Part shown: one piece after another, positions 33,501 through 44,732 of the stretch
Layout of the letters: every line of letters begins with the position of its first letter
Numbering within the stretch: position 1 is the stretch's first letter
Source of the DNA: Anastatus disparis
Lineage: Eukaryota > Arthropoda > Insecta > Hymenoptera > Eupelmidae
DNA: 64,000 nucleotides
NCBI GenBank assembly: GCA_017163975.1
Contig: JAFFSR010000363.1
Coordinates: 62,001-126,000, forward strand
Direction: 5' to 3'
The notes under the pieces: generated by a model
Told to the model about the DNA's origin: nothing
The model's input: only the letters and a program-made list of their open reading frames with translations
Databases searched by the model: none
Program-made: the position numbers and the translations under genes

Positions 33501-34791
33501 AAAAGTTATTGAAAATGACAAAAAGATTCTGATAGCTTTGCCAATTAAAGAAAATCTGCATATACAAACAGATAGAGAAATTTTCAAGGATGCTATTTTT
33601 TCACTACTAGACGTATGCCAAACAACGTCTCTGGTATCCTTGAGAATTTCGAAAACAGAACAGATAGACGATATCACGTGGAGTGAAATTGTCGATCTGT
33701 TGAACGATATATTTTCAGATTCTCAAACTAAGATAATAATCTGTAAAAACTTGATACAAATACCAGAAGTAGATCTGCGTGAACAAATTATACGCGAAAT
33801 TCACGAATCACCAATAAACGGCCATAAAGGTATAACAAAGACATATAACCGAGTTAGACAACACTTATTTTGGCCAAATATGAAAGCGGGAATCCAAAAT
33901 TTTGTCAACGCGTGTCGCACTTGTCAACTAAATAAACTAGTTAGAAGTAAGGTTAGGCAGCCTATGGTGTTAACAGACACACCGGGTTCTAGCTTCGAAA
34001 AGATTTCGTTAAATATCGTAGGTCCATTGGATAGGACCAGAAATGAGAACATGTACATTTTGACGATGCAAGATTTGCTAACAAAATTTTGTATAGCTGT
34101 CCCTTTAGATTCCACTACGTCAACGGCAATTGCCGATGCTTTTCTAAAACGATTTGTTTTTATTCATGGGTCACCAAGGATAGTCCTGACGGATCAAGGT
34201 GCAAATTTTATCAGTTCATTAATGAAAAACGTCGCGAAAATGTGTAAAATTAAAACATGTACTACCACCGCATTTCACCCTCAATCCAATGGATCTATTG
34301 AGCGAATGCATCACTCGTTAAAGGAATGGTTAATGAACTATGTATCAAATATACGACAATGGGATGAATGGTGTGAATGTGCGACATTTTCCTACAATAC
34401 CAGCGTTCATGAAGGAACGAAGCTCACCCCATGCGAATGCATATATGGGAAGATAGCTCGCGTTTTATCAGCGAGGGCCGTATTGAGGGAAAATACTACC
34501 GATACTTATTATGACTATTTGACTAGATTAAGATCAAAATTGTTAGAAATACACGAATTAGCTAAAGAAAATCTAAATAACGCAAAAAGACGTTCCAAGG
34601 AATATTACGATAGGAAGTTAAACCCGTGTAATTTTAAGGTTAATGACCACATAATGTTATTAATAGAACCTAGAAAGGGAAAATTTCAACCGCAGTATAC
34701 CGGGCCACATAGAATTCTCGAAATATTAGAAAATGGTAGAAATATTAAAATTTCTTTTAAAAACACTACAAAAATTGTTCACCTAAGATAA
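30505..34791 (+). pseudogene. pol: pol: reverse transcriptase, RNase H and integrase, with an early stop and a changed catalytic residue
   Basis: One frame runs from 30505 to 34791, with TAA at 30709-30711; the rest (from 30748) is 1347 codons. An acidic N-terminal region contains three similar phrases (ENASRDTV, ENAPRNTV, EEAPRNTV). Counting from 30748: RT has VVDMYSG (Asp 334) and YIDD (402-405); RNase H has TTDASDYAVGG (Asp 551), TDHQPL and ADTLSR. Integrase has an HHCC zinc domain (HESPINGHKG near 1018, CRTCQLN near 1056) and a core where the first acidic residue of the D,D,E triad is Asn (SLNIVGPL, AAT at 34012). Asp 1149 (LTDQGANF) and Glu 1185 (SIERMHH) are present. The layout is Ty3/gypsy. 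RT and RNase H look intact; integration would probably fail. Confidence 0.9.
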
Positions 34792-35175
34792 TTGCGCTTA
34801 ACGAAACTAAGATCCGAAAGCTTGATCGATAATGATCAGAACTCTACATTTGACTAAAGATTTCTTAAAGTGAATACACATAACGATAATTAACGTAAAT
34901 CTGCGTATTATTTATTTTTTTTTTATCATCCAATTTCTTTGTTTTGTGATACGTATGCATATCCAAATTTTTCTTTCCTTTAGATGTAATAACGAATAAA
35001 GAAACTTAAGCAAGTTGGTAAATTCACTTTACCTAATCACGCATCTCTAAAAATTCATCTTAGTAATTGGGTACAAATGCTTATAACCTCAATCAACTGT
35101 AACTACGCAACATAATAACCATACCTGTATTAGCATGATGTCTGCGAATAATCTTAAGTTATTTTTCTTTGTTAT
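34792..35175 (+). other. pol-env intergenic stretch
   Basis: About 380 bases without a gene. It ends in a pyrimidine-rich run leading to the env splice acceptor. Confidence 0.6.
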
Positions 35176-35177
35176 AG
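35158..35177 (+). promoter_or_regulatory. Putative env splice acceptor
   Basis: TTATTTTTCTTTGTTATAG ends at 35177, four bases before the env ATG at 35182. In insect gypsy-type retroviruses env is made from a spliced RNA. The donor is not identified. Confidence 0.65.
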
Positions 35178-35181
35178 GAGG

Positions 35182-37161
35182 ATGAACTGCAAATTAATGT
35201 TCTTTTTGTACACTTATATTCGAGTCGCCGTCACTTTTACGACATATGAATGCGGATCTGCCACCCCCAACATAACAACTATAGCACTTACAGAAGTCGG
35301 AGACTGCGTGCTATCCGACGCAAAACCTGCTGAAGAAGAAATATACCTCCAGCTGCTACAACATACTCAATATTTCAAGGTCCGAGCTTACCAATGTAAA
35401 ATAAAGGTAGAACAGGAAATTACGTATTGCGGTATGCATTCGCACAACTCAAAAGTAAAAGGAGGCTCTACCACATTCATGGAGTTGGCAACGAGAGAAA
35501 CATGTGAAGATCTCATTAGGTATGGCCAATATAAATATGGACGCTCCGTGATAAATAATCTATTGGTGAACGCGATCAATAGAAGGACTGTCACAGTCGC
35601 CGGAAGATGGGATGCAAACGGATATTGTGAGGGTACAACTTAGAATGATAATGGATATGAATACGAAAAAGTAGTCGTAACTGCGAAGCTGGAGATCAAA
35701 GCAACAGACTACGAGGTCACCGTAGATAAAAAAAAGAATATGGTGATCCTAAGCACCGGAACTCGATGCAGCTACACCAGCGGTAGATGCATTGATGAGG
35801 AAGAAAGCTGCATTTTTTGGACCCCAGTAATGGGATCCACATGTAAGTTCGATGAATTCACCATCCTATATGAAGGTATAGGGACACGTATGGTTGATAA
35901 CAATTCGAACGCTCCCGTTATCTACTTTGGCAATTCAACTGGGAAGATAAATTTTGGTCTAACCAAAACTGGAGAAGAGATGCTAAGTGGATATAAATTA
36001 ATTAAAACGGATCAAACAGAACTATTCATTTTAGAAACCATAAGAGGCAAATCATTCACCACCCGCAAAAGCTTGGAGGTACCAGATATCATCCTTACTA
36101 CATATTTCAACGCAAAAATAATGAATCTCGGAAGACATTTTGATAAACAACTAGGATCACTATATCGTGACATAGTCCTGCACCGATGTATATTGGAGAA
36201 GCAAATCATAGAAAATGCTCTACCTCTGGCGTTCTCAAATCCAGACCTTTTTGCCATGAAAGTTATGAAGAAGCAAGGTTATTTAGCCATAGCAGCAGGA
36301 GAAGTCGCCCACATAATTCAATGTGTACCACGATCCTGCAAAATAAGAAAAACAGAACAATGCTACTACGAAGTACCAGTGACCTGCGATGACGGACCGT
36401 ACTTCGCCAAACCTATCAGCAAGGTGCTAGCACAAATAGGAACGGTTAGAGATTGCAACACACTTATACCAAGTATCTTCAAAATGAGCGAGAAATGGTT
36501 TAAGATTCACCTTACAGCAACGGAGGTAAACCTACCGCAAACCCTAAAACCATTTGTCCTACCGACCTGGAAACACGCCAGCATCTCAGAAGTCTTGGAA
36601 AATGGAATATACACACCGGAAGACCTGCAAAATCTACGCGAACATTCGATCTTTCCAGCCGAAAAGCCTGCAATGCTAGAAGCAATAGCGAGACGGCTTA
36701 ATGACAGAGAAGCAAGAACGCGCTCTGTAAAGTTTAACAACCTGTTGACGCCAGAAGAAATGGAAACAATGATGGAATCCACACTTAACAAAATGTGGAA
36801 CGGGTTTCAAAAATTTGGCCAAATCTCGGCAGGAATATTAATGATTATCCTGATATGCCAAGTAATCAAACTAATCTTCGACACCATAATCCGCGGATAC
36901 ACTCTATACACGGTATATGGATGGAGTACAAGACTCCTGGGAGCCATTTTCGGCTCGATGACACATTTGCTTACGAGCCTGGCTAAGCCCGAACGTACAG
37001 AGAAGGATAAAACATCAGAACACGGAACAGCCACCGGGTCAACGGAATCATTGAATCCGCCAAGAAGAGGACTCAGCAGATCTAACTCTATGCCACCATC
37101 AAGAAAAACCATCCGAGACATCGAGCTCAAACTGTTGGGAACCCCAAAGCAAAACAATTAA
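35182..37161 (+). pseudogene. env: env: class-III-like or chuvirus-like membrane glycoprotein, one in-frame stop
   Basis: One frame of 659 codons from ATG 35182 to 37161 is broken only by TAG at 35641-35643. The N-terminus is hydrophobic (signal peptide, residues ~5-20). The ectodomain has many Cys and a block EQEITYCGMHSHNSKV followed by a second Cys-rich block (TRCSYTSGRCIDEEESCIFW). A single hydrophobic anchor lies at about residues 550-570 (AGILMIILICQVIKLIF), followed by a ~90-residue basic, Ser/Pro-rich tail. The pattern recalls glycoproteins of chuvirus-like negative-strand RNA viruses, which are known as captured env genes in insect LTR elements, rather than the usual gypsy env. That family call is from memory and needs a search. 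In a virus it would mediate attachment and membrane fusion. Confidence 0.7.
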
Positions 37162-37183
37162 AATCTTATTGCTTTGTTTTCAC

Positions 37184-37191
37184 GGTGAGGG
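37184..37191 (+). promoter_or_regulatory. Polypurine tract (short)
   Basis: GGTGAGGG directly precedes the 3' LTR. It is shorter and less pure than usual. Confidence 0.45.
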
Positions 37192-38319
37192 TGTTACATC
37201 CGCATAATCACGGATGTACGAAAAATCATTTTTCATCTTAATTTTTTTTTTACCTTTTGTTATACATATAAATGTGCGTACGTATATATAATTATATAAA
37301 CGCATATACATTATGCATGCATATAAACATATTTATTTGCAGTTCTCTCCCTAAATAACATTAATAAATACATATAAGTAGATAAATAAATGAATCTTTT
37401 AGTAATAAGGAATATACTGTATTAAAAAATAAATTTAATTTCTTGTAATAGTCTTAAGAGAAAAGCAGTAAGTTCGCGCGCCGTATACGCTACCTCAGCA
37501 TTTTTAGGCGTGATAAGAAGATATCTTCTGTCACCGAATGTGAGATTCTAAAGAGTTTCTCACGGCCGAACTGACCAATGGGACTCTTTTAAATTTTGAC
37601 AAACTTGCATTTTATTTCTAGATTTGTACCTTTCTTGCAGAGAAAAATAATTTTAATAAGTCAGTCCGCAGTTAGACCTCGTAAGGGTAACACCTTTTTA
37701 GACTTGCACATAAATCAAGTGTAAAATCGTAACAATAAAAACTTGTAACTCGCGCTTTATTTCCTTCTTAAATTTAATTACAAGCGAAATAACTTAATTT
37801 AGTCGCGCGCTTATTTTAACAAGTCAGTCCAATAAAAACGCGATTTTTATACAACTTACTGCTAGGGGAAAAAGTGTGTTAATACAAAGAATATTTCCTA
37901 TTTTATTTTCAAATAAAAATAAATAAAAATACTAACGAGGTTTCTTCCGATTTATTATTGTAAATCTGCGCGATTCACTTATTAATAGCTTGTATAACAT
38001 TTGTAGTAAAATTAAATAAATATCATTTACAAAAATATACAAAAATAATCTCTGCGAACATAAGTGCCATTAATCCAGTTCCTAAATAATTAACAAGCGG
38101 GCAACCAGAGAGGAGCACTGCGCTCTTCAGTGTAAAGTTTATTAAGTAGATAAACTCTTTTGCTCTCGACCACGCAGCCAGCAGTTAAGGCAAGGTAAGC
38201 GATTAAGCTCCTCTATCCCGCAGTCTTTTAAAAATAAAAAATATTTAACAATACTAACAAGAAATATCCCAAACAAACACATGTCCGAGTAAACCTATTT
38301 AAGGTGACCGGGCATAACA
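37192..38319 (+). repeat. 3' LTR
   Basis: 1128 bp, opening TGTTACATCC and ending CATAACA. It differs from the 5' copy at about 20 positions by eye, all substitutions. Confidence 0.93.
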
Positions 38320-38323
38320 CTGC

Positions 38324-38833
38324 AATGCCACGTTTCTCTTTTTCATTTCAATTTTATACTTTTAGTGTATGTTTTTTAAATTACTTTTTGCTTCTTTCCG
38401 AATATAAACAATTTTTCTTTTTGTTGTTTTTTTATTGTTATTTTTCATATAAGTTGTTTTTTGTATGTAATTTACCGCTGGCTTGCCATCTTTTTTACCT
38501 TATGCTGGTTCTTTTCTTTTGATGTCTCTCTTGATTTTTATTATTTTTTTTTAACATAATTACGCATAGAATTTTACGGTTGGGAGCGATTTTTTCTAAT
38601 TTTCTTGTTAACTTTATTATGCACTGCCCATACCTTATGAAAAAATATCCTTCTCACTTATCTTGTCCTAGCGCATGCGCAAAAAGACATAAATAAAAGT
38701 TTTTAACATGACTTGAAAGAAAAAGCTAAAACCTTCATTTTCCATTCTTGAACACGTTGATTAGCCTATTTTTGGCGGAGATATGGCCATTTAAAAATCG
38801 TCATTTCTTAGACCAAAAAAGGTGTTGCTAGTG
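38324..38833. other. Right flank of the provirus, T-rich, no gene
   Basis: T-rich sequence. The open frame it contains (38304-38522) spans the LTR end and is low complexity, so it is not called. Confidence 0.5.

Positions 38834-38891
<58 letters not shown>
38834..38891. repeat. (TA)n microsatellite
   Basis: About 29 TA dinucleotides followed by a short GT run. Confidence 0.95.
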
Positions 38892-38894
<3 letters not shown>

Positions 38895-40950
38895 TGTGTG
38901 TGTATACACATACTGTCAAAAACACATACATGAAACTAAATTTAAAAGTGCTGGAAGCAGAATTTTATCGAGATACATAAAATAAAAATAACGTAGATAC
39001 ATCATTTTTCAATAATTATGCTCTAAATATAATACGTAAATACATAAAATTTCAAGCAATTTTTGTTGAGCGAATTCAATGCACTAGCTTGAATATTATT
39101 GTAGAACTTTATGTAGATTTGAATAAAATTTTCAGCAATCTTTAGTTTAAAATTAGCGCCATTTTTTTTTTCATGTAGTTACATGAAATTTTGCGCAATA
39201 TGCATAAAATTTTATGTAAAAATATATTATATTTTAGGTGACTTTATCCAAGCCTAATTTTATGCACTTGCTTAAATATTTATATAAAATGAATAGAATT
39301 GCATGTAGAACTACCCCCGTCAAAAACGTTTAGCTAAAAAAATTAGCTACAAATATAGCTAAAAATACAGCTAAAAATACAGCTATATTTAGCTGGAACA
39401 TAGCTATATTCATCTCGATTTTTTAGGTAAAAATCTAGTTATTTTTTAGGTAAAAATCCAGTTAATATTTTGAGTTTCTTGTAACAGCGGAAAATATAAC
39501 TGTATTTTCAGCTGTATTTTTAGCTGTATTTTTAACTGTATTTTTAGCTAATTTTTTGAGCTAATCGTTTTCGACGAGGATAACAATAGCTGATAATATA
39601 GCTAAATTTTTAGTTATATTTTTAGCTGTATTTTCAGCTTAAATTATTTTATAATTTCACGGAATAATAACTCGTTAGTTATTTTCCTGTAAAAGAAAGT
39701 TCCAAAAATGAGGTGAACCTCTTAGTGTCAGCTCTCCGAAGATCGAAGAGCTTCTACGTTTTGGTACAAAGTATCTTGCTCTTTTATACCTGTGTCCTCA
39801 AAATTTGTCGATGGAATCGTAAAATTTAGAGAAACGCCACCTTGCGATGTAGCATTAATCAATAATTAAAGACAGGGAAGTTCACTTCACGTCGCTAGGT
39901 GGCGGATCTCTAAATTTTACGATTCCATTAACAAATTTTGAGGCCATAGGTATAAAAGAGCAAGATACTTTGTGCCGAAATGTAGAAGCTCTTCGATCTT
40001 CGGAGAGCTGACACTACGAGGTTTACCTCATTTTTGGAACTTTCTTTTACAGGAAAATAACTAACGAGTTATTATCCCGTGAAATTATAAAATAATTTAA
40101 GCTAAAAATACAGCTCAAAATATAGCTGAAAATTTAGCTATATTACCAGCTATTTTTCGCCTCATCAAAAACGATTAGCTCAAAAAATAAGCTAAAAATA
40201 CAGTTAAAAATACAGCTAAAAATACAGCTGAAAATACAGTTATATTTTCCGCTGTTACAAGAGACTCAAAATATTAACTGGATTTTTACCTAAAAAATAA
40301 CTGGATTTTTACCTAAAAAATCGAGATGAATATACACTGTTAAAAATATATTATTAAAATTAAGATAAAAGTGAAGGAAGCTCATTTCATAAACTTTTAT
40401 TGAATGATATTTAATAATAATTTTTTAAAATTCAATATTATTTCAAGTTTTAATACATTTGTGTTTGAAAATTAATACAAAAATTGTCAGCACAATGATT
40501 CAAAATTTCAATATAATTTTCTTAAATTCAGTAAACTGTATATTAAGTTTAAAAAATTCTATTGAATATAATTTAAAAATATTTTTTTTTACTAAATATT
40601 TTTCTGAATTTTATTGCATTTTTTTATTAATATTAATAAAAAATTTTAAGAATCTAATTATAAATTTTGCTATAAGTTTACTGAATCTAATATAATATAC
40701 TTAAGATTAGGAAATTCTACTAAACATAATATAATAAATAAATATTATATTATGTGGTTTGATTTAATATATTTTTTTGAAATTCAACTATTGTTGAGCA
40801 CTCCAAAAATTAAAATATTTCCGAAGAAATATAAATGAGAATTTTCTCGCCGATATGAGGCTAGACCTTCTTTTTTATACTTTGAACCTTTTATTTCTGT
40901 TTGCAGATTGAAAAAACAAGTAGCCATCTAGTGCATGATTTGTGAACTAC

Positions 40951-41573
40951 AAATTTTTAATACATCAAACATTTTTAAGATTCTATATTAAATTTTATAA
41001 TAATTTAATTAAGTCTTGATAAATTTCAGTTCCGTATATCTTAATCAATATATTAGATTTAATACAAATGACTTAAGGGGATGTAAAACGGACACTACAC
41101 TAGTATTCATAAATATTGCCTATCTTTTCATTTTATTGCAAGATTTCAGGAAAATAAATACATTAGCTTGTAGTATGTATCGTGAACATTATTTAGTTAA
41201 ATTTTAAAATAAATTCATTCATTAGTTTTTAATAACTTTGGGTTTCTGGTACAAAATCGAAAAATTTTAATATATGATATTGGAACCTAAAGCTATTAAA
41301 AACTAATGAATAAATTTATTTCAAAATTTAACTGAATAATGTTCCCGATACATACTACAAGCTAATGTATTTATTTTCCTGAAATCTTGCAATAAAATGA
41401 AAAGATAGACAATATTTATGAATACTAGTGTAGTGTCTGTTTTACATCCCCTTAAGTAATTATTAAGTTTAATAACATTTTCATTAACATTGAATATTAA
41501 TACATTTTCAATTATAATATTGAATTTTAATAAGCATATTGCTTAACTTTAGTATCCGTTATCTTACGTTTTA
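40951..41573 (+). repeat. Direct duplication, occupied copy
   Basis: Matches 41618-41853 on both sides of the MITE at 41077-41451. Confidence 0.8.
41077..41451. mobile_element. 375-bp TTAA-flanked palindromic MITE (copy 2, long form)
   Basis: The ends are GGGGATGTAA and TTACATCCCC, with TTAA at 41073-41076 and 41452-41455. The arms pair along most of their length. The sister sequence at 41738-41760 has the same flanks joined by a single TTAA, which is an empty site. Confidence 0.9.
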
Positions 41574-41617
41574 GTATTTTGAATCTTAAGTTTCAACTTG
41601 AGTTTATTAATTTTTAT

Positions 41618-41853
41618 AAATTTTTAATACATCAAATACTTTTAAGATTCTATATTAAAATTTATAATAATTTTTTAAAGTCTTGATAAATTTCACTTCC
41701 ATATATCTTAATCAATATATTAGATTTAATACAAGTAACTTAAGTAATTATTAAGTTTAATAACGTTTTCATTAACATCGAATATTAATACATTTTCAAT
41801 TATAATATTGAAGTTTAATAATCATATTACTAAACTTCGTAACCGTTATCTTA
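41618..41853 (+). repeat. Direct duplication, empty-site copy
   Basis: Matches 40951-41573 without the MITE. The join AACTTAAGTAATTATTAAG shows one TTAA. Confidence 0.8.
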
Positions 41854-42093
41854 ATCTTAAGAATTTCTGTATTATCTCTAATAACTTTTCATTAATTTCA
41901 ATAATTTTTTATATTAAACAAGTTTAAGTGACATTATTCTTAAATTTAAGATACATTTTCATCTTAAATATGTATTAAATTTAAGAATATTTTTAACAGT
42001 GTAGCTATATTCCAGCTAAATATAGCTATATTTTCAGCTGTATTTTCAGCTATATTTTTAACTAATTTTTTTAGCTAAACGTTTTTGACGGGG

Positions 42094-42825
42094 ACATAAA
42101 ATTTCTAATGATTCACATCTCCACTTTTTAGTGTACTTACATGAAATTTAATGCTAAAGTGCTTTCAACTTCATTTGAAAATGTACAAATTTTCAGATGA
42201 GCTTTTTTTCAACTTAATTAATGTACTAGTTTAGATATTCATGTAAAATTACGTATAGAATCGCATAAAACTTCCAGCAATTCATACCCCTTCTCTCATT
42301 TTTGAATGCACGTAATTAACATTTTGTGCAATATGCCAAAAATTTTTGGAGAAAGTTTTGTTAATTTTACAGTAATGCTATGAAACACACATTTTTATTT
42401 ACATGATACTTGAATATATTATTTTGTAGTACATACTTATATATTAATATATATCTGCCTACATATACATTCATATTTATTCATAATGTGGTATGTATAT
42501 GGTAATAAGATAGCCACTGCGTATCTTCCCACCCTTTGAGGACCAAACGCGCATTCAACGCGTGTTTCATATTGGCATAACAAAAAGGTCAAGCAATTTT
42601 TTCCAATTTAACTTTAAATTTCATGCATTTACATGAATGTCAGTAGTATATGGGGGATTATAGGTAAAAATGGCGGCCTTAAAATTCAGGGGTAATATAG
42701 GAAAAAGATTGTTGGCGCCTAAGCTCGAGCGTATAAGTTAGGATTCTTTGGTGAAATAACTTTTTTGAGTATAAAAATTTTTATGAAATGACTAATGAAA
42801 TCGTATATTTTTACAAGAATATATG
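42094..42825. other. AT-rich stretch, no gene
   Basis: Low-complexity sequence with recurring ATGAAATTT and CATAAAATTT phrases shared with 38940-39300, the other flank of the fold-back. Confidence 0.5.
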
Positions 42826-42829
42826 TTAA

Positions 42830-43038
42830 GGGGATGTAATAGGGTATATGATTTCTACATAATTACCGACATTACAGTTTTCCAAATATTTTATCTTTAT
42901 TCAAAAATTTTCAGAAATATCTCTATATTAGGCTCTTTATTAGTAGAAATAGAAGACTGTAATATAGAGATATTTTGAAAAATCTTTGATTAAGAACCAA
43001 TGACTTGGGAAACTGTAATGTCAGTATTTTACATCCCC
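42830..43038. mobile_element. 209-bp TTAA-flanked MITE (copy 3)
   Basis: Same length and same internal blocks as 11072-11280 but inverted (ATAGGGTATATGATTTCTACAT is near this copy's left end and, complemented, near the other's right end). TTAA lies at 42826-42829 and 43039-43042. Confidence 0.9.
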
Positions 43039-43042
43039 TTAA

Positions 43043-43722
43043 ATCTATAATACTAGTAATTTAAATGGAATTCAATTTACAAATAGAAAAAATTCTTTAT
43101 GATATAATTAATTAAATTAAAAGATTTTAGAAATATAAATTTTGAATCTTTTTAAATTTTAAATGGAATATTTTTAGTAAGAGGATTTGGTGTTCATGGT
43201 TATATATATAATAAAATAACAAAATATTTTAGCAATAGAAATGAGTGTTTATTATTTTTTTCACTTAGTCTAATACAAATAATTACAAATTTTTATAAAG
43301 TACAACATTTTTATAATAATGAATATATAATTTCAAGTGTAGCATGATTTTGCTTTACATTGTTGCGTCATGAATGTATCTTTTTTATTAACTTTGGTAA
43401 ATCAAAATTCCTCAGTTATTGAACAGTCGCATTATTTCATTATTAAGCGAAATTAAGTAGATCATAAGAAAAGAATCGAAACGTATGTTTCGAAAGTACA
43501 AAATGAATCCTAAAAATCATTACGAAACATATTATCAAAATTTAAGAAAATTTATAAATAAAAATTAATGTAAAAGATAATAAATCTTATAAACAAATAT
43601 GAGCATAAAAACCAGATTGAAACCATTGAAAAACGGACATTACCCTGGGTTTCTTATTGGTAACAAGTTTACACTGCCCGTAAAGTTCTATATTTCAAAA
43701 GCAATTGCTACTACTACATATA
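43043..43722. other. AT-rich flank of the Polinton, no gene
   Basis: No convincing frame or repeat. Confidence 0.5.
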
Positions 43723-43728
43723 CATATA

Positions 43729-44357
43729 AGTAAAAAGGGGGCGAGAACTCCAGACAGTTGTGACGTCACAGAGGACCGCCATACTCGCCCCCGGGGGGCG
43801 AGTATGCCGGTTTTGGGGGACGCGTATACCGATTCGGTCTGCTGAGAGCCTTATCGCTCGGCCTTATCTCGCTTCTCGATAATCGGGAATTTCGTGGAAA
43901 ATAATAATAAATAATAAATGTTAATAATAAATAATAAATGTTAATAATAAATGTTAATAATAATAAATGAAAAAATAAATGAAAAAATGAAAAAATAAAT
44001 GAAAAAATGAAAAAATAAATGAAAAAATGAAAAATGTTAAAATCAGTAGATTATTGAAAAAAAAAATTATTGAAAAGAATTATTGAAAAAATTAGTAAAA
44101 TTGAATTTTTTAAGAAATAAGGATTTTTTGAGAGTTTGTCACTTGGTATAATTTTAGAATATTTCAAGTTTTTAATATTATTGATATATTACCGATTTGT
44201 ATATGTTTGTATATTTTTATTGTATATATTTACCGATTTTCAATATTTTCCTGCATTAATATATTTACGAATTTAAAGAGTGATATTTTACAAGTGGAAA
44301 AAAGAGAAAAACCCTGAAAATCAACACTACATTGTACAAGTGATGTATATATGTATA

Positions 44358-44435
<78 letters not shown>

Positions 44436-44676
44436 CTTTACAACTGTGTGTGTCTGTGTGACCAGCTAGTATTAACGTATAAGCGTGTGTACAACAACGA
44501 GTGGAGATGTACGAGTGGTGGGGGTAATAGCAGCGCCAGAAATAGAATGACCCCCGTTAGAGCGTACGCTACACTTGTGTGGGTGTATGCGTACTCTAAA
44601 ACTTGGGATGTTTATATTATGACCTATATTATGCTGCGCGACCAGTGCATTCGCTCTCGACTACATTGCTTACCCG

Positions 44677-44732
<56 letters not shown>

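Larger units (their letters stand above)
25348..38319 (+). mobile_element. Structurally complete gypsy/errantivirus-type provirus with env (12,972 bp)
   Basis: Two LTRs of exactly 1128 bp (25348-26475 and 37192-38319) end in CA and are flanked by the 4-bp duplication CTGC (25344-25347 and 38320-38323). A primer-binding site follows the 5' LTR and a short purine run precedes the 3' LTR. The coding order is ORF1, gag, protease, RT-RNase H-integrase, env. The LTRs differ at about 20 positions by eye (under 2 percent), so insertion is fairly recent. Coding lesions (gag frame break, protease frame break, stop at 30709, integrase Asp-to-Asn, env stop at 35641) mean this copy is probably not autonomous. 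Confidence 0.92.
40335..42001. mobile_element. TA-flanked element (Tc1/mariner-type ends) inside the fold-back
   Basis: The ends CACTGTTAAAAATAT and complement are flanked by TA on both sides (40333-40334 and 42002-42003). The interrupted arm sequence of the fold-back resumes exactly (GAATA then GCTATATTCCAGC). No transposase frame survives, so it is non-autonomous. The interior holds a direct duplication (40951-41573 and 41618-41853), one copy of which contains a TTAA MITE. Confidence 0.75.
39315..42093. mobile_element. Fold-back element with GCTAAAAATA-type arms, carrying a nested insertion
   Basis: The ends CCCCGTCAAAAACGTTTAGC and complement lie at 39315 and 42093. The left arm (39315-39580) is itself bounded by inverted ends, as is the right arm (from 40162). 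The arms are built of diverged repeats of AGCTAAAAATAC. The core 39580-40161 is a palindrome (TTACGATTCCAT near 39820 facing 39915). Without the 1667-bp insertion at 40335-42001 the element is ~1.1 kb. The target duplication is unclear. Confidence 0.75.

Noticed and set aside
38304..38522. 72-codon open frame after the 3' LTR
   Set aside because: It crosses the LTR boundary and is Phe/Leu-rich only because the sequence is T-rich.
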